Part shown: one piece after another, positions 17,767-25,123 of the stretch | Numbering within the stretch: position 1 is the first letter of the stretch | How the letters are laid out: each line of letters starts with the position of its first letter | Assembly (NCBI GenBank): GCA_023436065.1 | Contig: JAEZKU010000015.1 | Coordinates: forward strand, 12,575 to 76,574 | DNA length: 64,000 nt | DNA from: Bacillota bacterium | Lineage (GTDB): Bacteria; Bacillota; Clostridia; Lachnospirales; Lachnospiraceae | Direction: 5' to 3' | The notes under the pieces: generated by a model | What the model saw: only the letters and a program-made list of their open reading frames with translations | What the model was told of the DNA's origin: nothing | Database searches by the model: none | Made by a program: the position numbers and the translations under genes

Positions 17767-19134
17767 ATGACAGAGATTGTTAAGAAGAATGATCAGGTCG
17801 AGATTACGATAGAAGCGATCGGTTCGGAGGGAGAGGGAATCGGACGATATCAGGGGTATACCCTGTTCGTCAAGGATACCGTCATGGGAGATGTGGCGCT
17901 GGTCCAGGTAATGAAGACCGGGAAAACCTACGGTTATGCCAGGCTGGTGAAGCTGATTACCCCCTCGGAATTCCGGACTGAACCCAGATGCCCGATCGCA
18001 GCCAAATGCGGCGGCTGCCAGCTGATGCACGTGGATTATAATAAACAGCTGGAATATAAACAGGACAAGGTCCGCGGATGCCTGACCAGGATCGGCGGAT
18101 TTTCTGATGTCAGGATGGAACCAATCTGCGGGATGGAGGAACCCTATCACTACCGCAACAAGTCACAGTTTCCGGTAGGCAGGGCAAAAGATGGAAGTAT
18201 CGCCATCGGTTTTTATGCCGGGAGAACGCATTCCATCATTGATACCAACCATTGTTATATCGGTGCAGAAGTGAATGAGGAAATACTGGCATTTATTCGC
18301 TCATTTATAGAGAAATACCGGATTGAACCTTATGATGAGAAATCACATCAGGGGTTGCTGCGTCATATCCTGACAAGAGTAGGGTACAGCAGCAAAGAGG
18401 TCATGGTATGTCTGGTGGTTAACGGAAAGAAGCTTCCTTATCAGGAAGAATTGATTCAGGGCTTAAGGCATATCAAAGGAATGAAGAGCATCTGTCTGAA
18501 TGTAAATAAAGAAAAGACGAATGTGATCCTTGGCGATCAAATCATTCCGTTATGGGGTGAGCCATACATCACGGACAGCATCGGGGAGATACGCTATCAG
18601 ATATCACCGCTGTCCTTCTACCAGGTGAATCCGGTTCAGACGAAGAAGCTGTATGACATCGCCCTCGACTATGCCGATCTGCATGGGGAGGAGACTGTTT
18701 GGGATCTCTACTGCGGGATCGGAACCATCTCCTTATTCCTGGCACAGCGTGCAAAGCAGGTCTACGGTGTTGAGATTATTCCTCAGGCAATCGAGGATGC
18801 TAGGAGAAATGCAAAGCTGAACGGAATTACGAATGCAGAATTTTTTGTTGGAGCCGCGGAGGAGGTACTTCCGAAGAAATATCAGGAGGAGAGAATCCAT
18901 GCAGATGTAATTGTTGTGGACCCTCCGAGAAAGGGATGCGAGCAGAGCTTACTGGATACCATCCTGGCTATGTCACCAAAGCGTGTGGTCTATGTATCCT
19001 GCGATCCGGCAACCCTGGCAAGGGATTTGAAATATCTGTGTGAGAAGGATTACCGGCTTGAGAAGGTCAGAGCAGTAGATCAATTCGGGCACAGTGTGCA
19101 TGTGGAGACAGTGGCTAAGCTAGAAAGAAGATAA
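17767..19134 (+). CDS. rlmD: 23S rRNA (uracil-C5)-methyltransferase, RlmD/TrmA family
   Basis: 455 residues from the ATG at 17767. An N-terminal TRAM RNA-binding domain (~5-60) is followed by 4Fe-4S cysteines in CPIAAKCGGCQLMH, a SAM-binding DLYCGIGTISLFLAQ, VVDPPRKGC and the catalytic Cys in VVYVSCDPATLARDL. The Firmicute member may modify both U747 and U1939 (RlmCD); sequence alone does not tell which. A bidirectional terminator follows. Confidence 0.92.
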   Translation: MTEIVKKNDQVEITIEAIGSEGEGIGRYQGYTLFVKDTVMGDVALVQVMKTGKTYGYARLVKLITPSEFRTEPRCPIAAKCGGCQLMHVDYNKQLEYKQDKVRGCLTRIGGFSDVRMEPICGMEEPYHYRNKSQFPVGRAKDGSIAIGFYAGRTHSIIDTNHCYIGAEVNEEILAFIRSFIEKYRIEPYDEKSHQGLLRHILTRVGYSSKEVMVCLVVNGKKLPYQEELIQGLRHIKGMKSICLNVNKEKTNVILGDQIIPLWGEPYITDSIGEIRYQISPLSFYQVNPVQTKKLYDIALDYADLHGEETVWDLYCGIGTISLFLAQRAKQVYGVEIIPQAIEDARRNAKLNGITNAEFFVGAAEEVLPKKYQEERIHADVIVVDPPRKGCEQSLLDTILAMSPKRVVYVSCDPATLARDLKYLCEKDYRLEKVRAVDQFGHSVHVETVAKLERR

Positions 19135-19202
19135 TGTTGAAATACAATAAATAACTAAATCGTACAATAGATAATGAAATGGAGTAATGAATTGTATCTG
19201 TT

Positions 19203-19252
19203 TCCCCTTATTTTTTCTTACCTTTAGTGTAAATGAAAAATAAGGGGATTTT
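19203..19252. terminator. Bidirectional terminator between rlmD and the EFR1 gene
   Basis: CCCCTTATTTTTTC pairs with GAAAAATAAGGGG. T/A runs on both sides suit transcripts from either direction. Confidence 0.75.
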
Positions 19253-19293
19253 AAACCAAAAGGACAGGAGTATTGGTTGTAAAAATATCTATT

Positions 19294-20079
19294 CTAATAC
19301 ATGTCCTTTAACGAAATGTCTGGGTGATGGTATCTCAATTTTCCAACAGTGTTTTTCCCGATTTCTACAGCCTTACTGGGACACCAATGAAAACAAGCCA
19401 GACAATACTCGCAGTTGCTTCCCCAATTTACACCTTCTCTAGTCACTTTTATGTTGCTTACCGGACATACTTTAGTACAAGTACCGCATTTTGTACAGTC
19501 TTTTGCTGTTCTAAACTTGGTAGGAGTTTTATAAATATATTTTGCAATAAATCCTGTGAATAATCCTTGTAGATGATACTTGATACTATCATTTCCATCA
19601 ACCCTGCCATAGTGTCTTTTGTTTATATATTCAGAAATCTCAATTATTTTTTGATAAGATTCTTCGAGTCTATGGGTCCTAATCTCAGTAGAATTTGTAA
19701 AATCACGAACAATTAAAGAATTTCCAGGCATGTTAATGGTAAAGCCTGCTGTTAATGATTTACCTCTTTTTCTTAATATCCTGTCCATTGTAAATAAACA
19801 ATGACCCGGGCCTCCATTGCATGTAACAACTGAATAAATTGGAATTGATGATGTAACAAATTCAAGTTTGTCTACAAATGACTTGACGATATTAGGGATA
19901 GTTTGAAAATAAACAGGAAAAACAAGAATTAAACAATCCGAATTTATTTCCAGCTTTTTATCCTCTTTAAATGCTTTTATTGGTAGAATTTTTACATTGT
20001 CAGATAGTTCTTTACACAATTGTCTTGCAATAAATAGTGAATTACCTGTTCCTGTAAAATAAAAAATGTCTATACTCAT
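19294..20079 (-). CDS. EFR1-family flavodoxin-ferredoxin
   Basis: 261 residues. An N-terminal flavodoxin-like domain with FMN loop FYFTGTGNSLFIARQL is followed by a C-terminal 2x[4Fe-4S] ferredoxin: CTKCGTCTKVCP and CEYCLACFHWCP, both with full cysteine sets. A single-chain electron carrier typical of anaerobic Firmicutes, acting in the cytoplasm; its partner is unknown. Upstream is a MerR-type long-spacer promoter and then a merR gene on the same strand. Confidence 0.9.
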   Translation of the reverse strand: MSIDIFYFTGTGNSLFIARQLCKELSDNVKILPIKAFKEDKKLEINSDCLILVFPVYFQTIPNIVKSFVDKLEFVTSSIPIYSVVTCNGGPGHCLFTMDRILRKRGKSLTAGFTINMPGNSLIVRDFTNSTEIRTHRLEESYQKIIEISEYINKRHYGRVDGNDSIKYHLQGLFTGFIAKYIYKTPTKFRTAKDCTKCGTCTKVCPVSNIKVTREGVNWGSNCEYCLACFHWCPSKAVEIGKNTVGKLRYHHPDISLKDMY

Positions 20080-20104
20080 ATACTATTCCTCCTTTTCCTT
20101 GCCT

Positions 20105-20136
20105 ATTATAAGGCCTGTAGTATAGTACGGAGTCAA
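20105..20136 (-). promoter_or_regulatory. MerR-type promoter of the EFR1 gene
   Basis: On the minus strand TTGACT (20131-20136) and TATAAT (20105-20110) are separated by 20 nt, not 17, and the spacer holds an imperfect dyad (GTACTATACTAC). Over-long spacers are the hallmark of MerR-activated promoters. Confidence 0.65.
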
Positions 20137-20161
20137 TAGATTTTCGTAAATTCTTAGGAAA

Positions 20162-20557
20162 TTATTTATCCTTCAGAAGTTCTTGAAGTACTGGACATTT
20201 ATTAGGATTATTAAAATTGTCTTTCACCGTTTGTAAAAAAGCCCTCATTTCATTAAGCTCAGATATTTGTCGATCAAGATTACTTACTTTCTTTACAATC
20301 ACATCTGATACGACCTGATGATCAATAATTTTATTATCAATAATAAAAAGCAAGTACCTAATCTCATCTAATGTAAAACCAGAGTTCTTCGCACGTTTAA
20401 TAAATTCCAACCTACTCAAAATATCATCAGTGTATAACCTATAACCCCCATTTGTCCTCTTTGGAGTTGGTATTAATCCGTTTTTCTCATAAAATCTGAG
20501 TGTCTCAATATTGAAGCCGGTTGCTTTAGAAACTTGGCCTCTGAAATAGTAAGTCAT
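20162..20557 (-). CDS. MerR-family regulator of the EFR1 gene
   Basis: 131 residues from the ATG at 20557 (GGGGGA upstream). The winged helix FRGQVSKATGFNIETLRFYEKNGLI and wing NGGYRLYTDDILSRLEFI are followed by a dimerisation coiled coil and a short tail with one Cys (NPNKCPVLQELL). That tail resembles metal- or redox-sensing members, but a single Cys does not settle the ligand. It lies directly upstream of the EFR1 gene, whose promoter has the matching architecture. Confidence 0.88.
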   Translation of the reverse strand: MTYYFRGQVSKATGFNIETLRFYEKNGLIPTPKRTNGGYRLYTDDILSRLEFIKRAKNSGFTLDEIRYLLFIIDNKIIDHQVVSDVIVKKVSNLDRQISELNEMRAFLQTVKDNFNNPNKCPVLQELLKDK

Positions 20558-20965
20558 ATATCCCCCCATCCTTTCACTTTTATTGCATAGGTTTCTCATA
20601 TACCTGAAGTAACCAAATTATAAGATAATTTAATCATCTATACAACTTTTAGTCATATATCAATAACCTTGTATTTATATTATATAAAAATACTGTAACA
20701 AGCAACTTCGAAAGATATAATTAAATATATTTAAAAGTCAAAAATAATATCTTAAAAAGTATTTTATTATTTATTGAACATCAAAAGATAATGTATCTGA
20801 TAAGAGATGAAAAAAGGTAACGGATAGAAAATGTCATCATAAGCTTAAATGGCGCATTTTTGATTCTGAAAAATGTTGTAGGTTGAACCATCGAGATACC
20901 TGGTGATATCATGTAGTTGGGAGTTTAAGAAAGCGGTGAAGCTAATAGCAAAAGGAGGATCCAAA
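20558..20965. other. A+T-rich intergenic stretch between merR and the Ntn-hydrolase gene
   Basis: 408 bp, strongly A+T-rich, with no coding frame I would support. The last ~90 bp are more balanced and contain short complementary pieces (GATACC/GTGATATC near 20898) leading into AAAGGAGG. A divergent promoter region is expected, but no single clear -35/-10 pair stands out. Confidence 0.4.
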
Positions 20966-21805
20966 ATGTGTACAAGTTTTGCAGTTTACAGTCAGGGAAA
21001 AGCCATTTATGGTATGAATTTCGATACTAATGATATTGATTTAAAACTAAAATTGAATAGTCATAATGATATGAACTTATTTTACTTTTCAGGCTTATTA
21101 GATAACAAATACAGGGATATCGCTGGTTATAATAGTGAGGGTCTTTTTATCTGTACTCAGGCAGTGGAATATAGACCAGGTTCTAAATCAAGTTGTAACG
21201 AAAATGATTGGTTTGCTTTTGATATTTTCGATGAGGCGTTAAAGAAAACAAGAAAAACATCTGATTTTTTTGAAATTCTAAATAATAGAGTGATCTCGTA
21301 TCCTAGAAATCCTTTATTCCCAGATTTAGGGCTACATACTATTATCGCTGATAAAACTGGAGATGCATTTATTCTGGAAGATGGAATAGATACAAATATA
21401 ATAAGTAAAATTAATAGTGATTTTATTATTATGACTAATTTCCCAAATGGAGATTTCCAGGATACAAATTATGATAAAATATACGGATGTGGTGCTGACA
21501 GATATATTTGTGCTCATGAATATATCTGTAATAATATTCATAGCTTTGGAGTAAATGAAGCTTTTGAGGTTTTAAAAAGAACTTCTCAGGATACAAATTC
21601 TCAGGCTCCAACTTTGTGTTCAATAGTATTTGAACCATTAAAAAATGAAGCTTATATTAGTTTAAAAATAGATTTCAATAAAAAATGGAAGATTTCAATT
21701 ATTGAAAAAACAATTCAATCATTGGATGGATTTTTAAACAATAATAAAATTGAATTCACAAATGGAGAAATACTAGTGAAGGATCTTATTAGCTTGTATA
21801 AGTGA
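20966..21805 (+). CDS. Ntn-hydrolase of the choloylglycine hydrolase/acyltransferase superfamily
   Basis: 279 residues from the ATG at 20966, eight nt after AAAGGAGG. It begins Met-Cys (MCTSFAVYSQGKAIYGMNFD). Removal of Met would expose the nucleophile Cys that defines this superfamily of linear amide hydrolases. GLFICTQAVEY, LHTIIADKTGDAFILE and MTNFPNGDF sit where the family's conserved Asn/Asp/Tyr residues fall. The substrate (bile salt, N-acyl amino acid or penicillin-like) cannot be told. Coding sequence is markedly A+T-rich. Confidence 0.7.
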   Translation: MCTSFAVYSQGKAIYGMNFDTNDIDLKLKLNSHNDMNLFYFSGLLDNKYRDIAGYNSEGLFICTQAVEYRPGSKSSCNENDWFAFDIFDEALKKTRKTSDFFEILNNRVISYPRNPLFPDLGLHTIIADKTGDAFILEDGIDTNIISKINSDFIIMTNFPNGDFQDTNYDKIYGCGADRYICAHEYICNNIHSFGVNEAFEVLKRTSQDTNSQAPTLCSIVFEPLKNEAYISLKIDFNKKWKISIIEKTIQSLDGFLNNNKIEFTNGEILVKDLISLYK

Positions 21806-22205
21806 TAATTATATAAATAAAGATGATTAATTGGTAAAATATATTAAGGAATCCTTGAGGGTGTTGAATATAAAGGACTGAAGCAGGTTGAATTGAACTT
21901 AAAATATTAAAATCGAAGGATACTGTTGAGAAAACGGTATCCTTTGCTTATATTGTCTATTGGGTGCTCTTGACGTGAATGCAGTAAGCTTGTGGTCACT
22001 GTTCGCATAACTCACTACTAGTGCGCAAAGTTCCAGTTTTCATAAGATGCAGAAACGGGCAAAGAACATAGAATTTTGATTGCATAAGTGGTATAATGAG
22101 AAACGAAACTTTATGTATCAACTTATTTAACAAGGAACAAATTATATCAATAGATCGAAGCCCTTATGGTTTCCTCAAACTAAAGCGAATTGAGAGTCTT
22201 ATTTT
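21806..22205. other. Intergenic region upstream of the WYL regulator
   Basis: 400 bp. It contains the terminator at 21916-21947 and a TATAAT (22092-22097) with TAGAAT 17 nt upstream as a possible promoter for the regulator gene. A CATAA-rich segment near 22005-22045 shows no convincing fold. No gene seen. Confidence 0.4.
21916..21947 (+). terminator. Terminator-like hairpin after the Ntn-hydrolase gene
   Basis: AAGGATACtGTT and AACgGTATCCTTT form a stem around GAGAA. The T-tract is short. Confidence 0.6.
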
Positions 22206-23150
22206 ATGAAAAAAACAGAGAGACAGAATGGAATTGTCCACTTGTTAAGGATACGAAAAAAAATGACTGCAAAAGAGCTGGCTGGCTATTTTGAGGTGAG
22301 TGAGCGGACTATATACAGAGACATAGATGCACTCAGTCAGCTTCGTGTTCCTATTGTAGCCTATGAGGGCTTGGGTGGCGGTTATGAAATTGACTCTTCC
22401 TATTTTTTACCCAGTATTAAGTTTAGCGAGCAGGAAGTCTTGATGCTATTGATGGTATTGAAAGCAGGTGAAGAGCTTCGTATCCCCAATATGGTCTCAG
22501 ATTATAACTTGCTCAGCACTAAGGTGATTAACGCTCTATCGGATGAAGAAAGACAAAATGCTGCAAAGGTTATGTCTCACATAGAGTTTAACATTGTACG
22601 AATTATGCCAAAAGGATACATTCATGATGTGTTAAAACCATTATTAGAGGCGTTTTGGAGGTCTTGTGATCTTCAATTAGGCTATTATCATCCGGAGCGG
22701 GACGAGACAGAGCACCGACGATTTTCTCCGACAAAGCTGTTATTTGCAGATGGCGGATGGTATGTTACCGGCTATTGCCATTTAAGACAGGCCAAGCGAA
22801 CCTTTAGATTTGACCGAATCGTGTCAATCACATGTTTGGATAAAGAAAATCGCTATATGAACAGTCAGTTGTCCTTACCGCAAGATGATAAGTTTCAGTG
22901 GTATACATACGAGCTAATGATTGATTCTTCTCTTTACAGAATCATCAAAGAGGATGTCTATCTGCAGCACGCAGAAGTCAAACCTATAGAAAATGGGTTG
23001 CATCTGACTGTCAGAACTCCTTATAAAGATGAAATACTTCAATTGGTTTTAAGTCATCCCGAACAGGTGACTGCTTTGAAGCCGGAAGCGTTCCTTGAAG
23101 AAATTGAAAACTTAAGTCAAGCAATCTATAAAAAATATCTGAAACCCTGA
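22206..23150 (+). CDS. WYL-domain transcriptional regulator
   Basis: 314 residues. The N-terminal helix-turn-helix (MTAKELAGYFEVSERTIYRDIDAL) is of the DeoR-like YafY/YobV class. The central WYL domain (~140-215) includes FADGGWYVTGYCHLRQAKRTFRFDRI. The C-terminal WCX region follows. WYL domains bind nucleic-acid or nucleotide ligands in known cases. It lies upstream of a phosphotriesterase-like gene but is separated from it by a terminator that overlaps its own stop. Regulation of that neighbour is only inferred. Confidence 0.88.
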   Translation: MKKTERQNGIVHLLRIRKKMTAKELAGYFEVSERTIYRDIDALSQLRVPIVAYEGLGGGYEIDSSYFLPSIKFSEQEVLMLLMVLKAGEELRIPNMVSDYNLLSTKVINALSDEERQNAAKVMSHIEFNIVRIMPKGYIHDVLKPLLEAFWRSCDLQLGYYHPERDETEHRRFSPTKLLFADGGWYVTGYCHLRQAKRTFRFDRIVSITCLDKENRYMNSQLSLPQDDKFQWYTYELMIDSSLYRIIKEDVYLQHAEVKPIENGLHLTVRTPYKDEILQLVLSHPEQVTALKPEAFLEEIENLSQAIYKKYLKP

Positions 23151-23171
23151 CAGTCTTATGTCAGGGTTTAT
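23142..23171 (+). terminator. Terminator overlapping the WYL regulator stop codon
   Basis: AAACCCTGACA and TGTCAGGGTTT form an 11-bp stem with loop GTCTTA, then TATTTATT. The stop TGA lies in the left arm. Confidence 0.8.
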
Positions 23172-23234
23172 TTATTAAGATGATGATATATCTTTAATAA
23201 TAGAACTTTACATAATCAATAGGGAGGAAGAAAT

Positions 23235-24179
23235 ATGATTTGTACAGCAAGAGGATTAATTCATAAGAGCGAGCTTGGCGTTACTTTAGGACATGAACAT
23301 ATTAAGTGGGAAAGTGATGAGTCTCTGGCAAACAACATGTACTTTGACAAGCAATATCAGGAAGAGGATATACATTTAGACTTGAATTATATTATGCCTA
23401 TCATGCTTGACATTAAAGCGAAGGGTGGAAAGAGTGTTGTAGAAGCATCACCACCTATCGGCGGACAGAATATAAGATTATTAAAAGAGTTATCCGAGCG
23501 AGCAGACATGCATATCATTCCTTGTACGGGGTGGAATATGACGAAACAACTATATGACGTGTTTCCGATGCATTTCGAAGAACAACTGGCAAACCGTTGG
23601 ATCAAAGACTTTAAGGAAGGCTTGGATACTATAGATGACATAGTTATTCGTCCGGGACACATCAAGCTGTTACTTTACAGAGGTGAGTTGTCAAAAGTAG
23701 ATAAAGCGATGCTGATCGCGGCCGCGATAGCCAGTAAAGAGACAGGGATACCTATTCACTGTCACATCCTGGAGGCAAAAATGGTCCATGAAGTAATTCA
23801 GGTATTGGACACAGAAAAAGCAGACTATAATAAATTTCTTTGGGCACATGCCGATAAAGAAGCGCATAAGGAAACAATAAAACTAGCGGCTGAAAAAGGG
23901 ATATGGATAGGCATTGATATTGTAAGAAAGGGAACCAGTCCTGAGAATTTTGATCTTTTAAATTATGTCATGTCACTTAACTTTGGACATAAGGTGCTGC
24001 TTTCACAAGATTACGACTTCTATTCAGAAGCTAAAAAATCTATCAAAGATCATCCTTGTACAGCTATCTTTGATGAGTTCATCCCTTATTGTTCAGCAAA
24101 TGGTATTGATAAGCAGGAGATCATACGTATTATGACAGAGAATCCTGCGAATTTCTATGATATAGATACAGTTATTTAA
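23235..24179 (+). CDS. Phosphotriesterase-family metal hydrolase
   Basis: 314 residues; AGGGAGGAAG upstream. An amidohydrolase-fold TIM barrel: the first metal motif is H-x-H in LGHEHIKW, with IPIHCHIL, FLWAHADKE and LSQDYDFY giving the later His and Asp ligands. The carboxylated lysine of classical phosphotriesterases is not obvious: the expected position reads VVEASPP, so a Glu may bridge the metals, as in some relatives. Family members hydrolyse lactones or phosphoesters; the substrate is unknown. Confidence 0.8.
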   Translation: MICTARGLIHKSELGVTLGHEHIKWESDESLANNMYFDKQYQEEDIHLDLNYIMPIMLDIKAKGGKSVVEASPPIGGQNIRLLKELSERADMHIIPCTGWNMTKQLYDVFPMHFEEQLANRWIKDFKEGLDTIDDIVIRPGHIKLLLYRGELSKVDKAMLIAAAIASKETGIPIHCHILEAKMVHEVIQVLDTEKADYNKFLWAHADKEAHKETIKLAAEKGIWIGIDIVRKGTSPENFDLLNYVMSLNFGHKVLLSQDYDFYSEAKKSIKDHPCTAIFDEFIPYCSANGIDKQEIIRIMTENPANFYDIDTVI

Positions 24180-24210
24180 TTTGATATGATTATATAATAT
24201 ATTCATAAGC

Positions 24211-24281
24211 GGAAATGGAATAATTTAACTTGACTTTTCCCCTCGAAATTACTTACAATTTGTGTAAGAATTTCGGGGAGG
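24211..24281 (+). promoter_or_regulatory. Duplicated promoter/dyad element, copy 1 (NUDIX gene)
   Basis: TTGACT (24230-24235), an 18-nt spacer and TACAAT (24254-24259) are embedded in a dyad CCCCTCGAAATT ... AATTTCGGGG, with inner CTTAC/GTAAG. It is nearly identical to 24995-25066. Confidence 0.65.
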
Positions 24282-24329
24282 TTTTATGCCCAGAGGAATA
24301 ATTAAGATAGTACTTTTAGGAGGAGAAAG

Positions 24330-24818
24330 ATGCATTTTACAAATTGCCCAAAATGCGGAGATAAATTGATTAATAAAGAGATCGGTGATGAAGGATTGAT
24401 ACCATATTGCAAAACCTGTCAAATACCATTATGGGATATGTTTATAACATGTGTCATTTGTGCAGTCATTAATGAATTTGATGAAATTGCGTTGATAAGA
24501 CAGCAATATGTGTCAGAAACAAATTATGTATGCATTGCAGGCATTATTCAGTTAGGAGAAAATGCGGAAGAAACTGTAATGCGAGAAGTCAAAGAAGAAA
24601 TTGGACTCAAAGTAGAAAAAATTCAATATATACGAAGCTATTATTATGACAAAAAACAAATGCTTATGTTGGGATTTAAAGCAAAAGTTAAGAAAGATGA
24701 ATTTACTATCTCAGAGGAAGTGGATTCAGCTGCATGGATACCATTATCTAAATCATTATCTAAGCTTAAGGATGGAAGTATAGCATGGCAACTAGTAAAT
24801 GAAATCAATGAGAGTTGA
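24330..24818 (+). CDS. Zinc-ribbon NUDIX hydrolase (NADH-pyrophosphatase-like)
   Basis: 162 residues, AGGAGGAG upstream. An N-terminal zinc ribbon (CPKCGD...YCKTC) is followed by a NUDIX domain with the complete box GIIQLGENAEETVMREVKEE... (Gly, four catalytic Glu and Arg all in register, ending EEIGL). It hydrolyses nucleoside diphosphates linked to another moiety. The zinc ribbon suggests relatives of NudC, but the NudC SQPWPFP motif is absent. Confidence 0.88.
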   Translation: MHFTNCPKCGDKLINKEIGDEGLIPYCKTCQIPLWDMFITCVICAVINEFDEIALIRQQYVSETNYVCIAGIIQLGENAEETVMREVKEEIGLKVEKIQYIRSYYYDKKQMLMLGFKAKVKKDEFTISEEVDSAAWIPLSKSLSKLKDGSIAWQLVNEINES

Positions 24819-24841
24819 ATTCCTAATTGTAAAGATGTTAA

Positions 24842-24964
24842 ATGCTTATCGGAGAAAAAGGTAAATGTAAAAAATCTGGTAGTATGACAATTCCACGTTA
24901 TACTAAGGAACTATTGCTTAATGATTTAGTTGTGCTTGAAGAAAGGCGAGATTATTATTGGTAA
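24842..24964 (+). CDS. Possible 40-residue ORF or gene remnant
   Basis: An open frame from ATG 24842 (or ATG 24884) ending ...LEERRDYYW. It contains GKCKKSGSMTIPRYTKEL, which looks protein-like but matches nothing I know. There is no ribosome site. It could be the tail of a decayed gene. Confidence 0.2.
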   Translation: MLIGEKGKCKKSGSMTIPRYTKELLLNDLVVLEERRDYYW

Positions 24965-24994
24965 ATAAGAGATGGTAGCAGATAAATCTATACT

Positions 24995-25066
24995 GGGAAT
25001 GGAATAATTTAACTTGACTTTCCCCCTCGAAATTACTTACAATTTGTGTAAGCAATCTCGAGAGGA
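24995..25066 (+). promoter_or_regulatory. Duplicated promoter/dyad element, copy 2 (RDD-TPR-S41 gene)
   Basis: Shares a nearly unbroken block of more than 55 bases with copy 1. TTGACT (25014-25019), an 18-nt spacer and TACAAT (25038-25043). The dyad is kept despite changes in the right arm (CTCGAGAGG). Confidence 0.65.
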
Positions 25067-25123
25067 TTTTTAATATCAAGAGGTAATAAACGATTAAATT
25101 ATATGTGGAATGAGGGGAATGAA

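Noticed and set aside
20880..20965. Possible riboswitch ahead of the Ntn-hydrolase gene
   Set aside because: Only short complementary pieces are present and no known aptamer core could be recognised.
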